A stretch of 64,000 bases of DNA, taken from the NCBI GenBank assembly GCA_037039685.1, contig JAWNGF010000003.1, positions 3,508,571-3,572,570 of the forward strand, written 5' to 3'. The first letter of the stretch is position 1, and every line of letters begins with the position of its first letter. The position numbers and the translations under genes were made by a program. The notes below the pieces were generated by a model that saw only the letters and a program-made list of their open reading frames with translations, had not been told where the DNA came from and made no database searches. Below are positions 22,001-30,748 of this stretch, piece after piece. Source of the stretch: Ceratobasidium sp. AG-K. Lineage: Eukaryota; Basidiomycota; Agaricomycetes; Cantharellales; Ceratobasidiaceae.

Positions 22001-23766
22001 TTGACAACGTTCATATTCGTTCTTACGACCCTCCCAAACCTTTCCACTTGCCTATTCCTGTTCCTCTGCCTCTGACGCCGCCTGTGACGCCCTCTCGCGC
22101 ACTTGATGACTTGCCTGCTGAAGAAATCTCCTTCGACACTTGCATTGGCGACCAAGCGTTCGCTAGTCGTGCTGCCAACAGCGAAGACACGCCAACTGTT
22201 GCTCAAGCTCTCCAATCACCTGATGCTGAAGAATGGCGCAAGGCAATGGCTGCTGAGGTTGCCAACCTCATTCGACTCAAGGTCTTCGAACTCGTACCCC
22301 GACCGCCACCAGGAACCAACGTTATAGGCTGCCAGTGGGTTATGCAACGCAAACGCGACGAGACTGGCAAGATTTCACGCCATAAATCAAGAGTAGTTGC
22401 CAAGGGTTATACTCAAAAGCCTGGGCAAGACTATGAAGACACTTATGCCCCTCTCGTGCGCCTCGATGCTATTCGCATTCTCCTCGCCCTTGCCAATCAT
22501 TTCAATTGGGACATTCGGCAACTCGATGTTGTATCTGCATTCCTACACGCAGAGCTTGCGGAAGAGCTCTACATGGAACAAATCCCATACTTCTCGGACG
22601 GCAGCGACCACGTCCTTCGTCTCCGCCGATCACTCTATGGCCTTAAGCAATCTGGTCGATCCTGGAACCGCACTCTCGACGGCAAGCTACGCGCGATAGG
22701 CTACCACCCATTGCTTACAGACTTGTGCATCTACACTCGCATGAGCACTGCTCTTGGTATCTTACAGGTTTCCATCATTGCTGTACACGTCGACGACTTG
22801 CTTGTCATCACTACACCCCTAGATACCAATAACGTCATCCGCGAACTGCTTGCAACGTTTGATATGCGCGACTTAGGGCCTGTACGACACTTTCTAGGCA
22901 TGCAGATCGAGCGCGAACGCTCTAAGCGCATTCTAGTGCTTAAGCAGACCGCATACATCGACTCAATCTTCGAACAAGCTGGCCTCATCAATGCCTATCC
23001 TGCTGACACGCCGATCAGCCCGACCACTGTCCTTGCGAAGCACGAAGGACAGCGCCCCGATTACCCCTATGCTACCATGGTCGGAAAGCTCATGTATGCG
23101 GCGCTTTGCACTCGCCCCGACATCGCATTCGCTGTGACATACCTGTCGCAATTTTCGAGTTGCTTTGGGCCTGCCCATGTTACCGCTGTAAAGCGTGTCT
23201 TTCGTTATCTCAAGGGAACATCTTACATGGGTCTCACTTATCAATCGGACGGTAGTGCCAACATTGGCGAACTAGGTTACTCGGATGCTGACTGGGGATC
23301 CAACGCTATCGATCGCAAATCGATTTCCGGGTCCGTTTTCCTTGTCGGAGGTACAGCAGTCTCTTGGAGCGCCAAGAAACAGGCCACGGTTGCCCTTTCG
23401 ACTATGGAGGCCGAGTATATGGCAATCTCTCAGGCCAGTACTCAAGCTTTATGGCTCCGACAGTTCTTTTCAGAACTCTGCCTCACATCCAATGACCCGA
23501 CGACGATTGCATCCGACAACCTTGCTGCACTCACACTTACGACCGAGTCGCAATACCACGCTCGATCAAAGCACATCGACATCCGCCATCACTTTGTACG
23601 TGATGCGATCAACAACGGCAAGATTCGAATGGTATACGTACCTACTCAAGACAACTTAGCCGATGCCTTCACCAAGGCACTACCAACTCCTCGATTCGCT
23701 TATCTGGTTGGATCCATTATGGGCCAACAACTTTTCATGGATGAGGATGATTACCTTTGGAATTGA
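19021..23766 (+). CDS. Copia Gag-Pol polyprotein, 1581 aa, intact
   Basis: One frame from an ATG encodes all functions. A Gag region opens with 'LRGTENYNVWRIQMEDIL'. The CCHC zinc knuckle 'CNNCGRTGHWAAEC' is at residues 271-284. Aspartic protease 'WIADSGATTHI' has DSG at 358-360. Integrase has its pre-integrase zinc region near 505-550 and DDE residues D574, D637 and E673. An acidic, proline-rich linker at about 795-1065 is followed by reverse transcriptase from about 1070 with the catalytic 'HVDD' near 1256, and RNase H from 'YSDADWG' near 1420. The order protease-integrase-RT-RNase H defines Ty1/Copia. No frameshift separates Gag and Pol. The 'HVDD' has His where many Copia elements have Tyr, and the catalytic aspartates are kept. 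Confidence 0.97.
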   Translation: MAEATTSSSGSTSLHRIAPLRGTENYNVWRIQMEDILTNLDLYQYVNRSKECPPDRLQVTVTPPKDDEGNQPSEIVQMHDNGTFTEWVKLDRKALLHIRLRVDGHVLTHIQGCTRLADAWELLSSTFQVQGTIGLIGLRRRFFSQRMNENDDIEEHVRKMRDWFQQINDIDPGSCTEIDFITTLVASLPESWDTFTQSISFQFDRTNANIQANQISDLRARIMAKAHRRNTKNDAHTAFYGNNKPGNNKFKSNTFPPRPNTRSIDKSNTKCNNCGRTGHWAAECWQPGGGAHKNNANNQHHKGQQQNKRYNRPPRNKQHPNRAHIATDSTPEDENYAFTAALDETAMISRSSEAWIADSGATTHIARDRDAFTKYRPSTGTVTGVTGREPILGRGTINLRSVLNKQGTEYTNITLQNVAHVPTCPTNLISLSLVTDEGYHVNMDGQTLTIANKDGKRIATGQKSSERSNGSLWHMNCQTQRIQPEKSNKSNEIVLHKQTGRTWFDWHKILGHIGAQTLQRLERMNAVEGMEVADSPEGLDFECETCIQAKAHTRPFPKESKSEIKEIGELVVTDVWGPSKVASIGKYRYYVSFTDVATRFTRLGFLRHKDETLNEYKAFEAMVNTQKDKNIKRIRFDNGGEFVNKDWKDHAAKKGTIMETTAPYSSPQNGIAERLNRTLVEKARAMLIEANAPLFLWNEAVAYACYLKNRTPTQVHGQYQLTPYESFWGKRPNISILRPWGTICYVLNQGERSKLDPKTFKAIFTGISDYQGKSWRYYKKGIPKILHSRNITFPRFSEVSGDQPGDLELGEPVVPPAEGEERKEEDSMAKRPVEMAKTGGESEIKTEKTEQQNGIKGETKQEQKPAHSAPSPKPKTESAPVLKSSSTRTLMPHVPRPSTTRSLERLNAYSTRQGIQTRRSNPNAPAISLEKERGGITIKIEGQEEPKPQGETASFCADDWHDLYADLPTLVLAYPPSEASTESIAKLPELETSLDNVHIRSYDPPKPFHLPIPVPLPLTPPVTPSRALDDLPAEEISFDTCIGDQAFASRAANSEDTPTVAQALQSPDAEEWRKAMAAEVANLIRLKVFELVPRPPPGTNVIGCQWVMQRKRDETGKISRHKSRVVAKGYTQKPGQDYEDTYAPLVRLDAIRILLALANHFNWDIRQLDVVSAFLHAELAEELYMEQIPYFSDGSDHVLRLRRSLYGLKQSGRSWNRTLDGKLRAIGYHPLLTDLCIYTRMSTALGILQVSIIAVHVDDLLVITTPLDTNNVIRELLATFDMRDLGPVRHFLGMQIERERSKRILVLKQTAYIDSIFEQAGLINAYPADTPISPTTVLAKHEGQRPDYPYATMVGKLMYAALCTRPDIAFAVTYLSQFSSCFGPAHVTAVKRVFRYLKGTSYMGLTYQSDGSANIGELGYSDADWGSNAIDRKSISGSVFLVGGTAVSWSAKKQATVALSTMEAEYMAISQASTQALWLRQFFSELCLTSNDPTTIASDNLAALTLTTESQYHARSKHIDIRHHFVRDAINNGKIRMVYVPTQDNLADAFTKALPTPRFAYLVGSIMGQQLFMDEDDYLWN

Positions 23767-23835
23767 AATTGATTTTTGTGTATACTGAAGTTCCCAATGT
23801 TTAGCTCATTTTGTTGAGTGTGTACGCTCGCTCGA

Positions 23836-23846
23836 TTGAGGGGGAG
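23836..23846 (+). promoter_or_regulatory. Polypurine tract of the Copia element
   Basis: The purine-rich run ending GAGGGGGAG lies immediately before the right LTR. This is the expected position for the plus-strand primer. Confidence 0.85.
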
Positions 23847-24071
23847 TGTTGAAATCTATTATTTACATGTATATACACATAGAACATTCCTGTACAATCG
23901 AGACCAGCGTACGCGTACATTGCTTACGCTTGTTTTGGTTTTCACCCGTGTATATAAAGAGCTGGTACGATGTAGTTGTCCAATAGCCAATATATTCATT
24001 TGTCTCATTACTCGGGCTGCGCTAAGGATTGTAGATACATTCTGTTGTATATCTACATTCTCATTTCTACA
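23847..24071 (+). repeat. Right LTR of the Copia element
   Basis: 225 bp, the same ends as the left LTR and 221 of 225 bases identical by my count. It is followed by the TGGCT target duplication and then by gene C coding sequence. Confidence 0.95.
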
Positions 24072-26056
24072 TGGCTTGCTTAAGTGGCTATCGGAAGTGA
24101 GTGAATCCGCTCGCGTTGCATAATAAATCGCCTTGTTTGAGTCCGGCACTTCACCTAGCCGCTCAAACCGATTTCGGTATGAGTTTCCAAGGTTACTCAG
24201 CAGTCTTGGCTTGTCTGCATAACCATCGGGAGCGAGTGAAATCGCCCGCATTCCACAATCGATTGCCTTATTTAAATCCAGCATCTCTCCTAGGCGCTCG
24301 AACCGAGTTTGGTATGAGTTTCCGAGGTTGTTGAGCACACGCGGCTTGTCCGTATGATCATCGGGAGTGAGCGAAACCGCCTGGGCTCCATACCCGATTG
24401 CCCTATTCAGGTCGTCTAGCTCGCCTAAACGGTCGAACAGAGTTAGGTACGAGCTTGCGAGGTTACTGAGCTGACCGGGCTTGTCCACATGACTATCAGG
24501 GGTAAGTGAAACCGCTTGTGTTTTGTTATCGATTGCCTTGTTCAAATCCGCTAGCTCCCCCAAGCGCTGAAACCGAGATTGATATGAGCTTCCGAGGTTG
24601 TTGAGCATATTTGATTTGTTTGCATGACCGTCAGGAGCGAGTGAAAGAGCTCGCGTTCCGTAATCGATAGCCTTGTTTAAGTCTAGCAACTCTCCTAAAC
24701 GTTTAAACCGAATCAAGTATGATATTCCAAGGTGGCTGAGCCTGCCGGGCTCGTCTGCAAGATCTCTAGGAGTGAAGGAAATTGCTTCTGCTTCACAATC
24801 AATTGCCTTGTTCAGGTCCGCTTGTTTGCCTAAGCGCTCAAATCGAGTTCGGTAGGGGTTTCCAAGATTACTCAGCAGTCTTGGCTTGTCTGCGTGGCCA
24901 TTCTGAGTGAGCGAAACCGCTCGCGCCCCGTAATCAATTGCATTGTTTATGTCGGAGAGCACCCCTAGACGGTTAAACCGAGCACGGTATGAATTTCCCA
25001 GGTTGTTGAGGATACTTGATTTGGCGGGACGACTGTCCGGAGTGAGCGAAACCGCCTTGACTCCATAATCAACGGCCTTATTTAGGTCAGCTAGCCCGCC
25101 TAAGCGTTCATATCAGGTTCGGTACGAGCTTCCAAGGTTATCAAGCATAGTCGGCTTGGCAGGATGTCCATCAGGAATGAGTAACACTGCTTGTTCCCTA
25201 CGACCAATCGCTTTCTCCAAGTCCGCCAGTTCCCCAAGACGTTCAAAACGAGCTTGGTGGGAGCTCCCGAGATCATTTAGTATGGATGACCTGACCGGGT
25301 GACCACCAGGGGTCAACGACAGTGCACGTGTCCCACAGTCGATCGCCTCGTTCAGGTCCGCTAGTTCGCCGAGACGCAGAAACCGAAGCAAATATGAATT
25401 TCCGAGGTTGCATAACGCACCCAGCTTATCTAAACGACCATCAGGAGTGAGTGAAACGGCCTGTGCTCCATAATCGATTGCCTTGCTTAGGTCTACCAAC
25501 TCGCCCAAACACTGAAATCGAGCCCTGTGCGAGTTTCCAAGATTGACTAATATGCTTGTCTTGTCTTCGTCATTATCATCGGTGAGCAGAGCTGCTTGTA
25601 CTCCACAATCAATTGCCTTGTTTAGGTCTTCCAGCGTGTTTAGATACTCAAACCGGGAGACATATGCGCATCCCAAGTTACTAAGTATACTCGGCTTGTC
25701 TGCATGCGACTCGGGTAGTAAGCTGATAACTGATTCGCAACAATTGATCGCTTCGTTAATGTCTTCGACGTCATTTGACCGCTCAAACAGGGAGAAAAGG
25801 GCAGCGCTGCGTCTCATCAGTTCCCGAATTGTTTCCTCCTCAGACCATTGGGTATCTGATGACGAATCGATATCCGAATAATCATCTGTGTCCGGATTGT
25901 CATCCTCGCTAGGCTTGTCAGTGTCTTGCAGCGATTCATCGGACACTCCTTCCACCCTCGTGTCAACGTTTGTTGGTTCCGATTCATCCCCCCCCCAATC
26001 CGCGTAAAACTTTTGCAACAATTACTGAGCGCAGAAAGTATGGGTTGTGGGAACAC

Positions 26057-27730
26057 TAACCTGGATTTGGCGTATTTTGCTCCTGGCCGGTTACAGAGCG
26101 ATTAGGTCCGTAGGTATTCCCGCTACGACTTCAAGTTAGCTCTGCATCTGTCATGATTGGGGCATTTGGAACGTACTACTGTTCGCCATCCGATTGGGAA
26201 GCTCCTTCCGGGTAATGTGCTTGGCCCGAGTCCATGGGACCTCGTTGGTTGTATCTGTGACTGCCGCTGCCAGCCGTTTATGTATGCGCCTACAGGCGCT
26301 TATTTTGCTTTCCCTTTGAGCTAATACGTGGCCACTAAACTCTCCCTTGACACACACGCCCATCTCATGGCCTACTATAGGATGCAAGGTGGGTTCCTGG
26401 GATCTACACGCCCATGAGGTAGTCGCATGCACATTGAGGCCGCAAGGAAGCAATCTGCATCTGGTTGGTCGATGGGCTTCCGTGGCTCCGAAAGCCCTCG
26501 AGAATGTGGTTCATACTCGATCTACACCCTCGCATTGATTGAGCACTGCATTGAATTCCGCTTTGTACTAGCTACGGACCGAATCACCTGCGGTAAAGTA
26601 CATAAATCATCAGATTGTATGTCCAGACCTCGAGATTGACCCAGGAGATGGAGCGCTACGGTTTAGGGGGAGTGAAATTTATGATTATGGGGATCACCGG
26701 AAAATACGTACCAGCGAACTCCCAATTGGCCCTTGAAACTCTTGTGAACTTTCTGGGGGTTCCGGAAGGCTTCCGGGGCGCCAGGGCAAGCCTAAATTTA
26801 TTGATAGCGGTTATCATTCTTCACTATGGGGTCGCTGGCGGACTTCGTGACGGGTTGACCGTTGTAGTGTTATATTATATTATCTTTTGAGGTCAAATAC
26901 AAGTACGCTAACAATGACAAAATCTGATGGTTGTAAAGCATGGTTCGTCCGACAGGCAACCGTTGACTGGCCATAATACATCGCATGGACATTTTCTCAG
27001 GTCGTGAGCCTGATTTTCCATCCATTTCTTCATCCAGGTTATGGTACGACACCGTTGCGGCAAAGACATAACCACCATCAGCTCGGGGCGGGATAGCCTG
27101 GTAGTGATTTGGGGATAATGTGAGTAGTATAATACCTCTACAGATCTAGAACAGCTGCAGGCAGATGTGTCGGTTTAGTGGCCAGGCCGAGTGCCCGCAT
27201 TTGGTGGGTTCAAAGTATTGGCGTTGGATGTGATTCGGCGAAATCCAATTACCGGGTTTGCACCATTCCGAGCTTGGCCCAATTGACCAGGAACCAAGTC
27301 GACAATAAAGGAATATCGTAGCGAGTTTCGAGAGTCACCAGGTCGAAGGGCTTCGTTCAGCATGGAGAGTATGGATCATGGATATTTTTATGCTAGCTAT
27401 CCTCCAATTTAGCATGCATGAAAAAGGCTAAAAAATTGTATGTATTACTCACTTGGCGCTAGCAAAAGCCCGTAGTACCAGTTCCGACTGCTCCATCAGC
27501 CACAATTTTAGCCTAGCCAGCACGACAACGCGGAAATCCCCGACCTGCCAACATATATTTAAGTCGCAACGGGGAGGGTAATCTTCGCACCATTTGTTGC
27601 AAGGATGAAGGTTTGCCTGGGCCTGAGGGAGCGCAACGAACGAAGCTTGTACCTAGCGTGGCGGGAAGAGCGTTGGGGGCTCATGATGGCGATAATACCT
27701 AATAAAGATAAGGTTTAAATATCCGATTAT
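26057..27730. other. Intergenic region upstream of gene C; no confident gene
   Basis: It contains a 62-codon minus-strand frame with an ATG (27175-27363) and a 91-codon plus-strand frame (26615-26890). Neither has recognisable similarity or supporting splice signals. One or more 5' exons of gene C may lie in the first few hundred bases. Confidence 0.35.
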
Positions 27731-28060
27731 TTAGTTAGACACGGGAATCGATGCATTTCCATAGATCGAATGAGCAAGACCTAGATGGTTGAATGTGTGC
27801 ACGTTCCGTAGTGGATCGTATGACATAGCCTTCAAGGCCGAACCATCCTTAGATTTTTTGGGCTGACCGGCAGAAAGAATTGACGCGTTGTATATATTTG
27901 ATACCCAGACAAGGCACTTGGGGTTCTCGGATGGCTGAGCGAGATTTCTGGCGGGAAGGCGGTGGGGAGCTACATTAGTGAAAGAGATAGAGCTGTCAAC
28001 GAGCTGAGACAGGTTCGAGACTCGGCGTGAGATCTGGGTGCCACACGAGTGCAACAGAAC
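27731..28060 (-). CDS. Possible terminal exon of an unrecognised gene
   Basis: A minus-strand frame of about 108 codons ends in TAA at 27731-27733 and is preceded by a good acceptor (TTTTTGTAG|GTTC at 28061/28060). The sequence is protein-like ('SISFTNVAPHRLPARNL', 'SNIYNASILSAGQPKKS'), but I recognise no family and cannot find the upstream exon. It could be the last exon of a small gene lying between C and the serine/proline-rich gene, or chance. Confidence 0.3.
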   Translation of the reverse strand, partial: VLLHSCGTQISRRVSNLSQLVDSSISFTNVAPHRLPARNLAQPSENPKCLVWVSNIYNASILSAGQPKKSKDGSALKAMSYDPLRNVHTFNHLGLAHSIYGNASIPVSN

Positions 28061-28553
28061 CTACAAAAACATTCATTGGTTTATTATCCGCACACGTGCG
28101 CAAAAGGTCTTCATGGAAACAAGGACTAGCGCGCCAGTTATCCGTTGCTAGTTGAATTTAATATTTGTGTTATTTTGATTCAGTTCCGTATGCAGTCAAG
28201 TCGCAGGACAGTTGACGTGATCGTCGTCGGGTGACGCAAACCCACAATTCAAATCCAATCGTCTCTAGCGCCGAGCTGACCACATGGTGCGATTACCTTC
28301 GCCCTGATCTTCCCCACCACAGGAACCAGTAGCTACCGTGTTCTACCCCATATTTAGCTTGGATCTGCAGTCTTCGAAAGAGAAAACCTGATAAGCCTTA
28401 TCTGAAAACTCATAATCTCGACGACAGCTCAAGGGTTTGCCACACGCAGCGATGTGAAATATCGGCGCCGTGGGTAGTTATTTCAAGCTCACGCGCCGAA
28501 GTTAAAATGAGCGCGCCTTGACAACACTCGTCATTCTCTTCTTAACTTCGACC

Positions 28554-29484
28554 ATGGACGACCAAGTAAGTTTCTCGCTCTGCTATCTACCCGCGCTTAA
28601 CACCACTTCAGTCTCACAACAGGAGCCAATCCCTCTCCCCCTCGGTACGACGCGGCGACAGACATCCTCTCCGTTCCTCCCCACTCGCTGGACACTCGTA
28701 TTCAGCCGACAAGGGTGGCAACCTAATAGAACATTCGAGTGCACTCGAACAAGAGCTCGAGCGCCGACGAATCGACAATGGTCTCCCCACCCCTCCCGCG
28801 TCCCGCAAAGTCAGCGTCGACGAGAGTGAATCACCCCGCCGCGCTCGGCCGTCATTTATTTCACTCGCGCCGAGACCCGGGAGCCGTGATTCGCTCGCCC
28901 CACCCACACCTGCTTCACCTACGCTTCGATCGCGTCATTCCTCACCCCACATTGTCGCCAATCCACGCTTCTCCCAGTCAACCTCCAGCTTACCTCATGC
29001 CGAGTCCCGGGCAAAACCCCGGGCTAGTGCGGACTGGATGACCGCTGCGCCTGCGCCCAGTTTCTCTCGTCTTGCCGCGCGCTCGTCTGGTGTTGTTCTT
29101 CCTGTCAAGGCGTCAAGTCGTGAGGGCGAGCGTTTGCGGCACAAATCACTCCCCCCGAAATCCGCAGCGCCTAAACCTGTGCCAAAAGGAGACTCGAACA
29201 ATGGCGAACATGTCAAGACACTCAAGTCGTTCCGGTCGATGGGTAAAGTGTTCAAACACGACCACGACCATGAGGTGGAGAATGTTTCACCGGTTCCGCC
29301 CACGCCACTCGGTCCAGGATCTCATGCTCATTCCAGGGCGAGCCCAATTAACTCGCCCCAGGACGTGTCTACGGCCAAAGGCACCTACCTTGAGCCGTCA
29401 GTGGTTACGCGGGAACACGAGCGTGGACGCGTGCGGAAACTCTGGTGGAAGGTGATGGGTGGCGTCAAACGAAGCAAGGCGTAA
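28554..29484 (+). CDS. Small serine/proline-rich basic protein, 294 aa, convergent partner of gene D
   Basis: Exon 1 is only four codons (ATG at 28554, 'MDDQ'). A 46-bp intron (28566-28611, GTAAGT...TTCAG, phase 0) leads into exon 2 (28612-29484), which is open to its TAA. The protein is rich in Ser, Pro and Arg and probably mostly disordered, with a short charged helix-like stretch ('EHSSALEQELERRRID'), many SP/TP sites and no domain I recognise. The C-terminus ('RGRVRKLWWKVMGGVKRSKA') is cationic with paired Trp and could contact membranes or nucleic acid. It lies tail-to-tail with gene D, 1.26 kb away, and decayed copies sit at the same place beside B and E. That suggests it belongs to the duplicated TPR-CHAT unit. 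A regulator or substrate of the protease is a guess; passenger duplication is the alternative. Confidence 0.7.
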
Positions 29485-30748
29485 TTCTCACCAACGGTAC
29501 GTGAGAGGTGCTGGGCTGGCTGTTGAGATTTGAACATCGTCGCGGACTGGATCCTCACTGGTTTATTGTTGTCGTTCGCTATCTCTTATCACCTTGTTAT
29601 CTTTTTTTTTGTTTGTTCGGATTTTGAACTCGACTCGGACACTTCATTAGCACTTTCGTGAACATAGTATAGAATGTTACACTTGTAAGAATGTATAACA
29701 ACTTCGTAGTCATGTGACGTTTGGGTTGTCAGTGTTGGGTGTATGCGTTGAAGTCGAGCGTGACCCTCATTTTGTCTGCGACATTGACGAAATTCATGGA
29801 CTTGTGAGTGCAGACGCATTTAATAGGGGTATACTTTGTGACTGATATATGTAACTGAATATAAATATGCTCACAGTTCTCTTTGACTGCCCGCTTCAGG
29901 GTCATGGCCCCGCTGACCGTAATTGGCAAATCACGTCCGAGCAGAATCTCTCAACAATCATATGGGAAAAAGCGAGCCACTTGGCGCTGGCAGCTCGACA
30001 TTAAGTAGACAACTCAAACTGCATACTCCGCCGGAGATGATGTAAATTCAGGCTATTTTTTTTCGTTGTGTACCAGCGTTTCGTTACGATTCTCGAACCA
30101 CCTACTCAGCAAAAACCGAAAATGCTGTGGGGGGCTCCGAGCCTGGCACCGCTCAGGAGCATGTGATTTTAACGCTCCCAGCGTGCCCCAGAGCCTACGC
30201 AGGGATCCCACGCAAACCCCTGGCTCTGGAGCCCTCCACGCTATTTTGGATTGTTGCTGAGCACTCTATCGTTCCGTATCTCCCGACTCGTGGCCCTCCT
30301 AATTCTACCTGCTCTCTCGACTCGAAAAGCTCTCTACAATAGATCTCTGGGGCGACTCGAAGCTCATGTTATATAAAATCGACCATTGCCGACTAACCTA
30401 GTCATGGCAGCTATGGCTGGGACAAGTTCATGCAAGCAAGATAGGTTGGTTTGGATTTGCGTTTCGGAGAGCCCCTAAGCGATACAGAACGGATTACCTT
30501 CGCTTTGTGTTCTAAGGACATGATATTTAACGAAATTCAGCTCTTGAAACGTCGAGCATTAGTCGGTCTGATTGTCACGCCAAATGTTGAGAGCGGCCCC
30601 TTCGTGTGTTCAGGGCGATGACAACATCAAGAAATATTACAGAACTATACTGTTGTCCCAGCTCTACGGAGTTCAGCGACGCATTTTTATGCACTACTAG
30701 TACTAGCAGTTCAGAATTTATTCAATCAGCGAGAACACAGCGTTAGGG
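29485..30748. other. Intergenic region between the convergent small gene and gene D
   Basis: This holds the 3' flanks of both genes. Short frames on either strand look random. No repeat or RNA gene was recognised. Confidence 0.45.

Larger units (their letters stand above)
18721..24071 (+). mobile_element. Complete Ty1/Copia LTR retrotransposon, 5351 bp
   Basis: Two 225-bp LTRs (18721-18945 and 23847-24071) bracket one uninterrupted Gag-Pol frame. The target duplication is TGGCT (18716-18720 and 24072-24076). The LTRs differ at four positions, all transitions. A primer-binding site follows the left LTR and a polypurine tract precedes the right one. The element inserted, in opposite orientation, into a TPR repeat of gene C. 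All parts needed for autonomous movement appear present, so a recent and possibly still active copy is likely. Confidence 0.97.
16351..26021 (-). pseudogene. TPR-CHAT gene C, inactivated by two retrotransposon insertions and three in-frame stops
   Basis: Coding blocks run 26021-24072, then 18720-17914, then 17459-17201, an intron at 17137-17200 (GTGCGC...ATATAG), and the CHAT exon 17136-16351. Removing the Copia insertion (18721-24071) and the solo LTR (17460-17913), each with one TSD copy, restores frame continuity at both sites, so the insertions are clean. About 15 TPR-like repeats remain. In-frame stops occur at 25113-25115, 18443-18445 and 17330-17332. The first and third sit where the paralogues have Arg and fit CGA to TGA changes. 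The CHAT exon itself still has 'VHLACHGSQ' and 'FLSACQTA'. The upstream part encodes an acidic stretch ('DTDDYSDIDSSSDTQWSEEE'). The start is unresolved; a donor-like GTTAGTG near 26060 suggests another 5' exon. Confidence 0.85.

Noticed and set aside
28554..29484. Small partner gene as a gasdermin-like pore former
   Set aside because: Known bacterial and fungal protease-gasdermin pairs make this tempting, but the protein is Ser/Pro-rich and probably disordered, with none of the beta-rich fold expected. Only the cationic tail hints at membrane contact.
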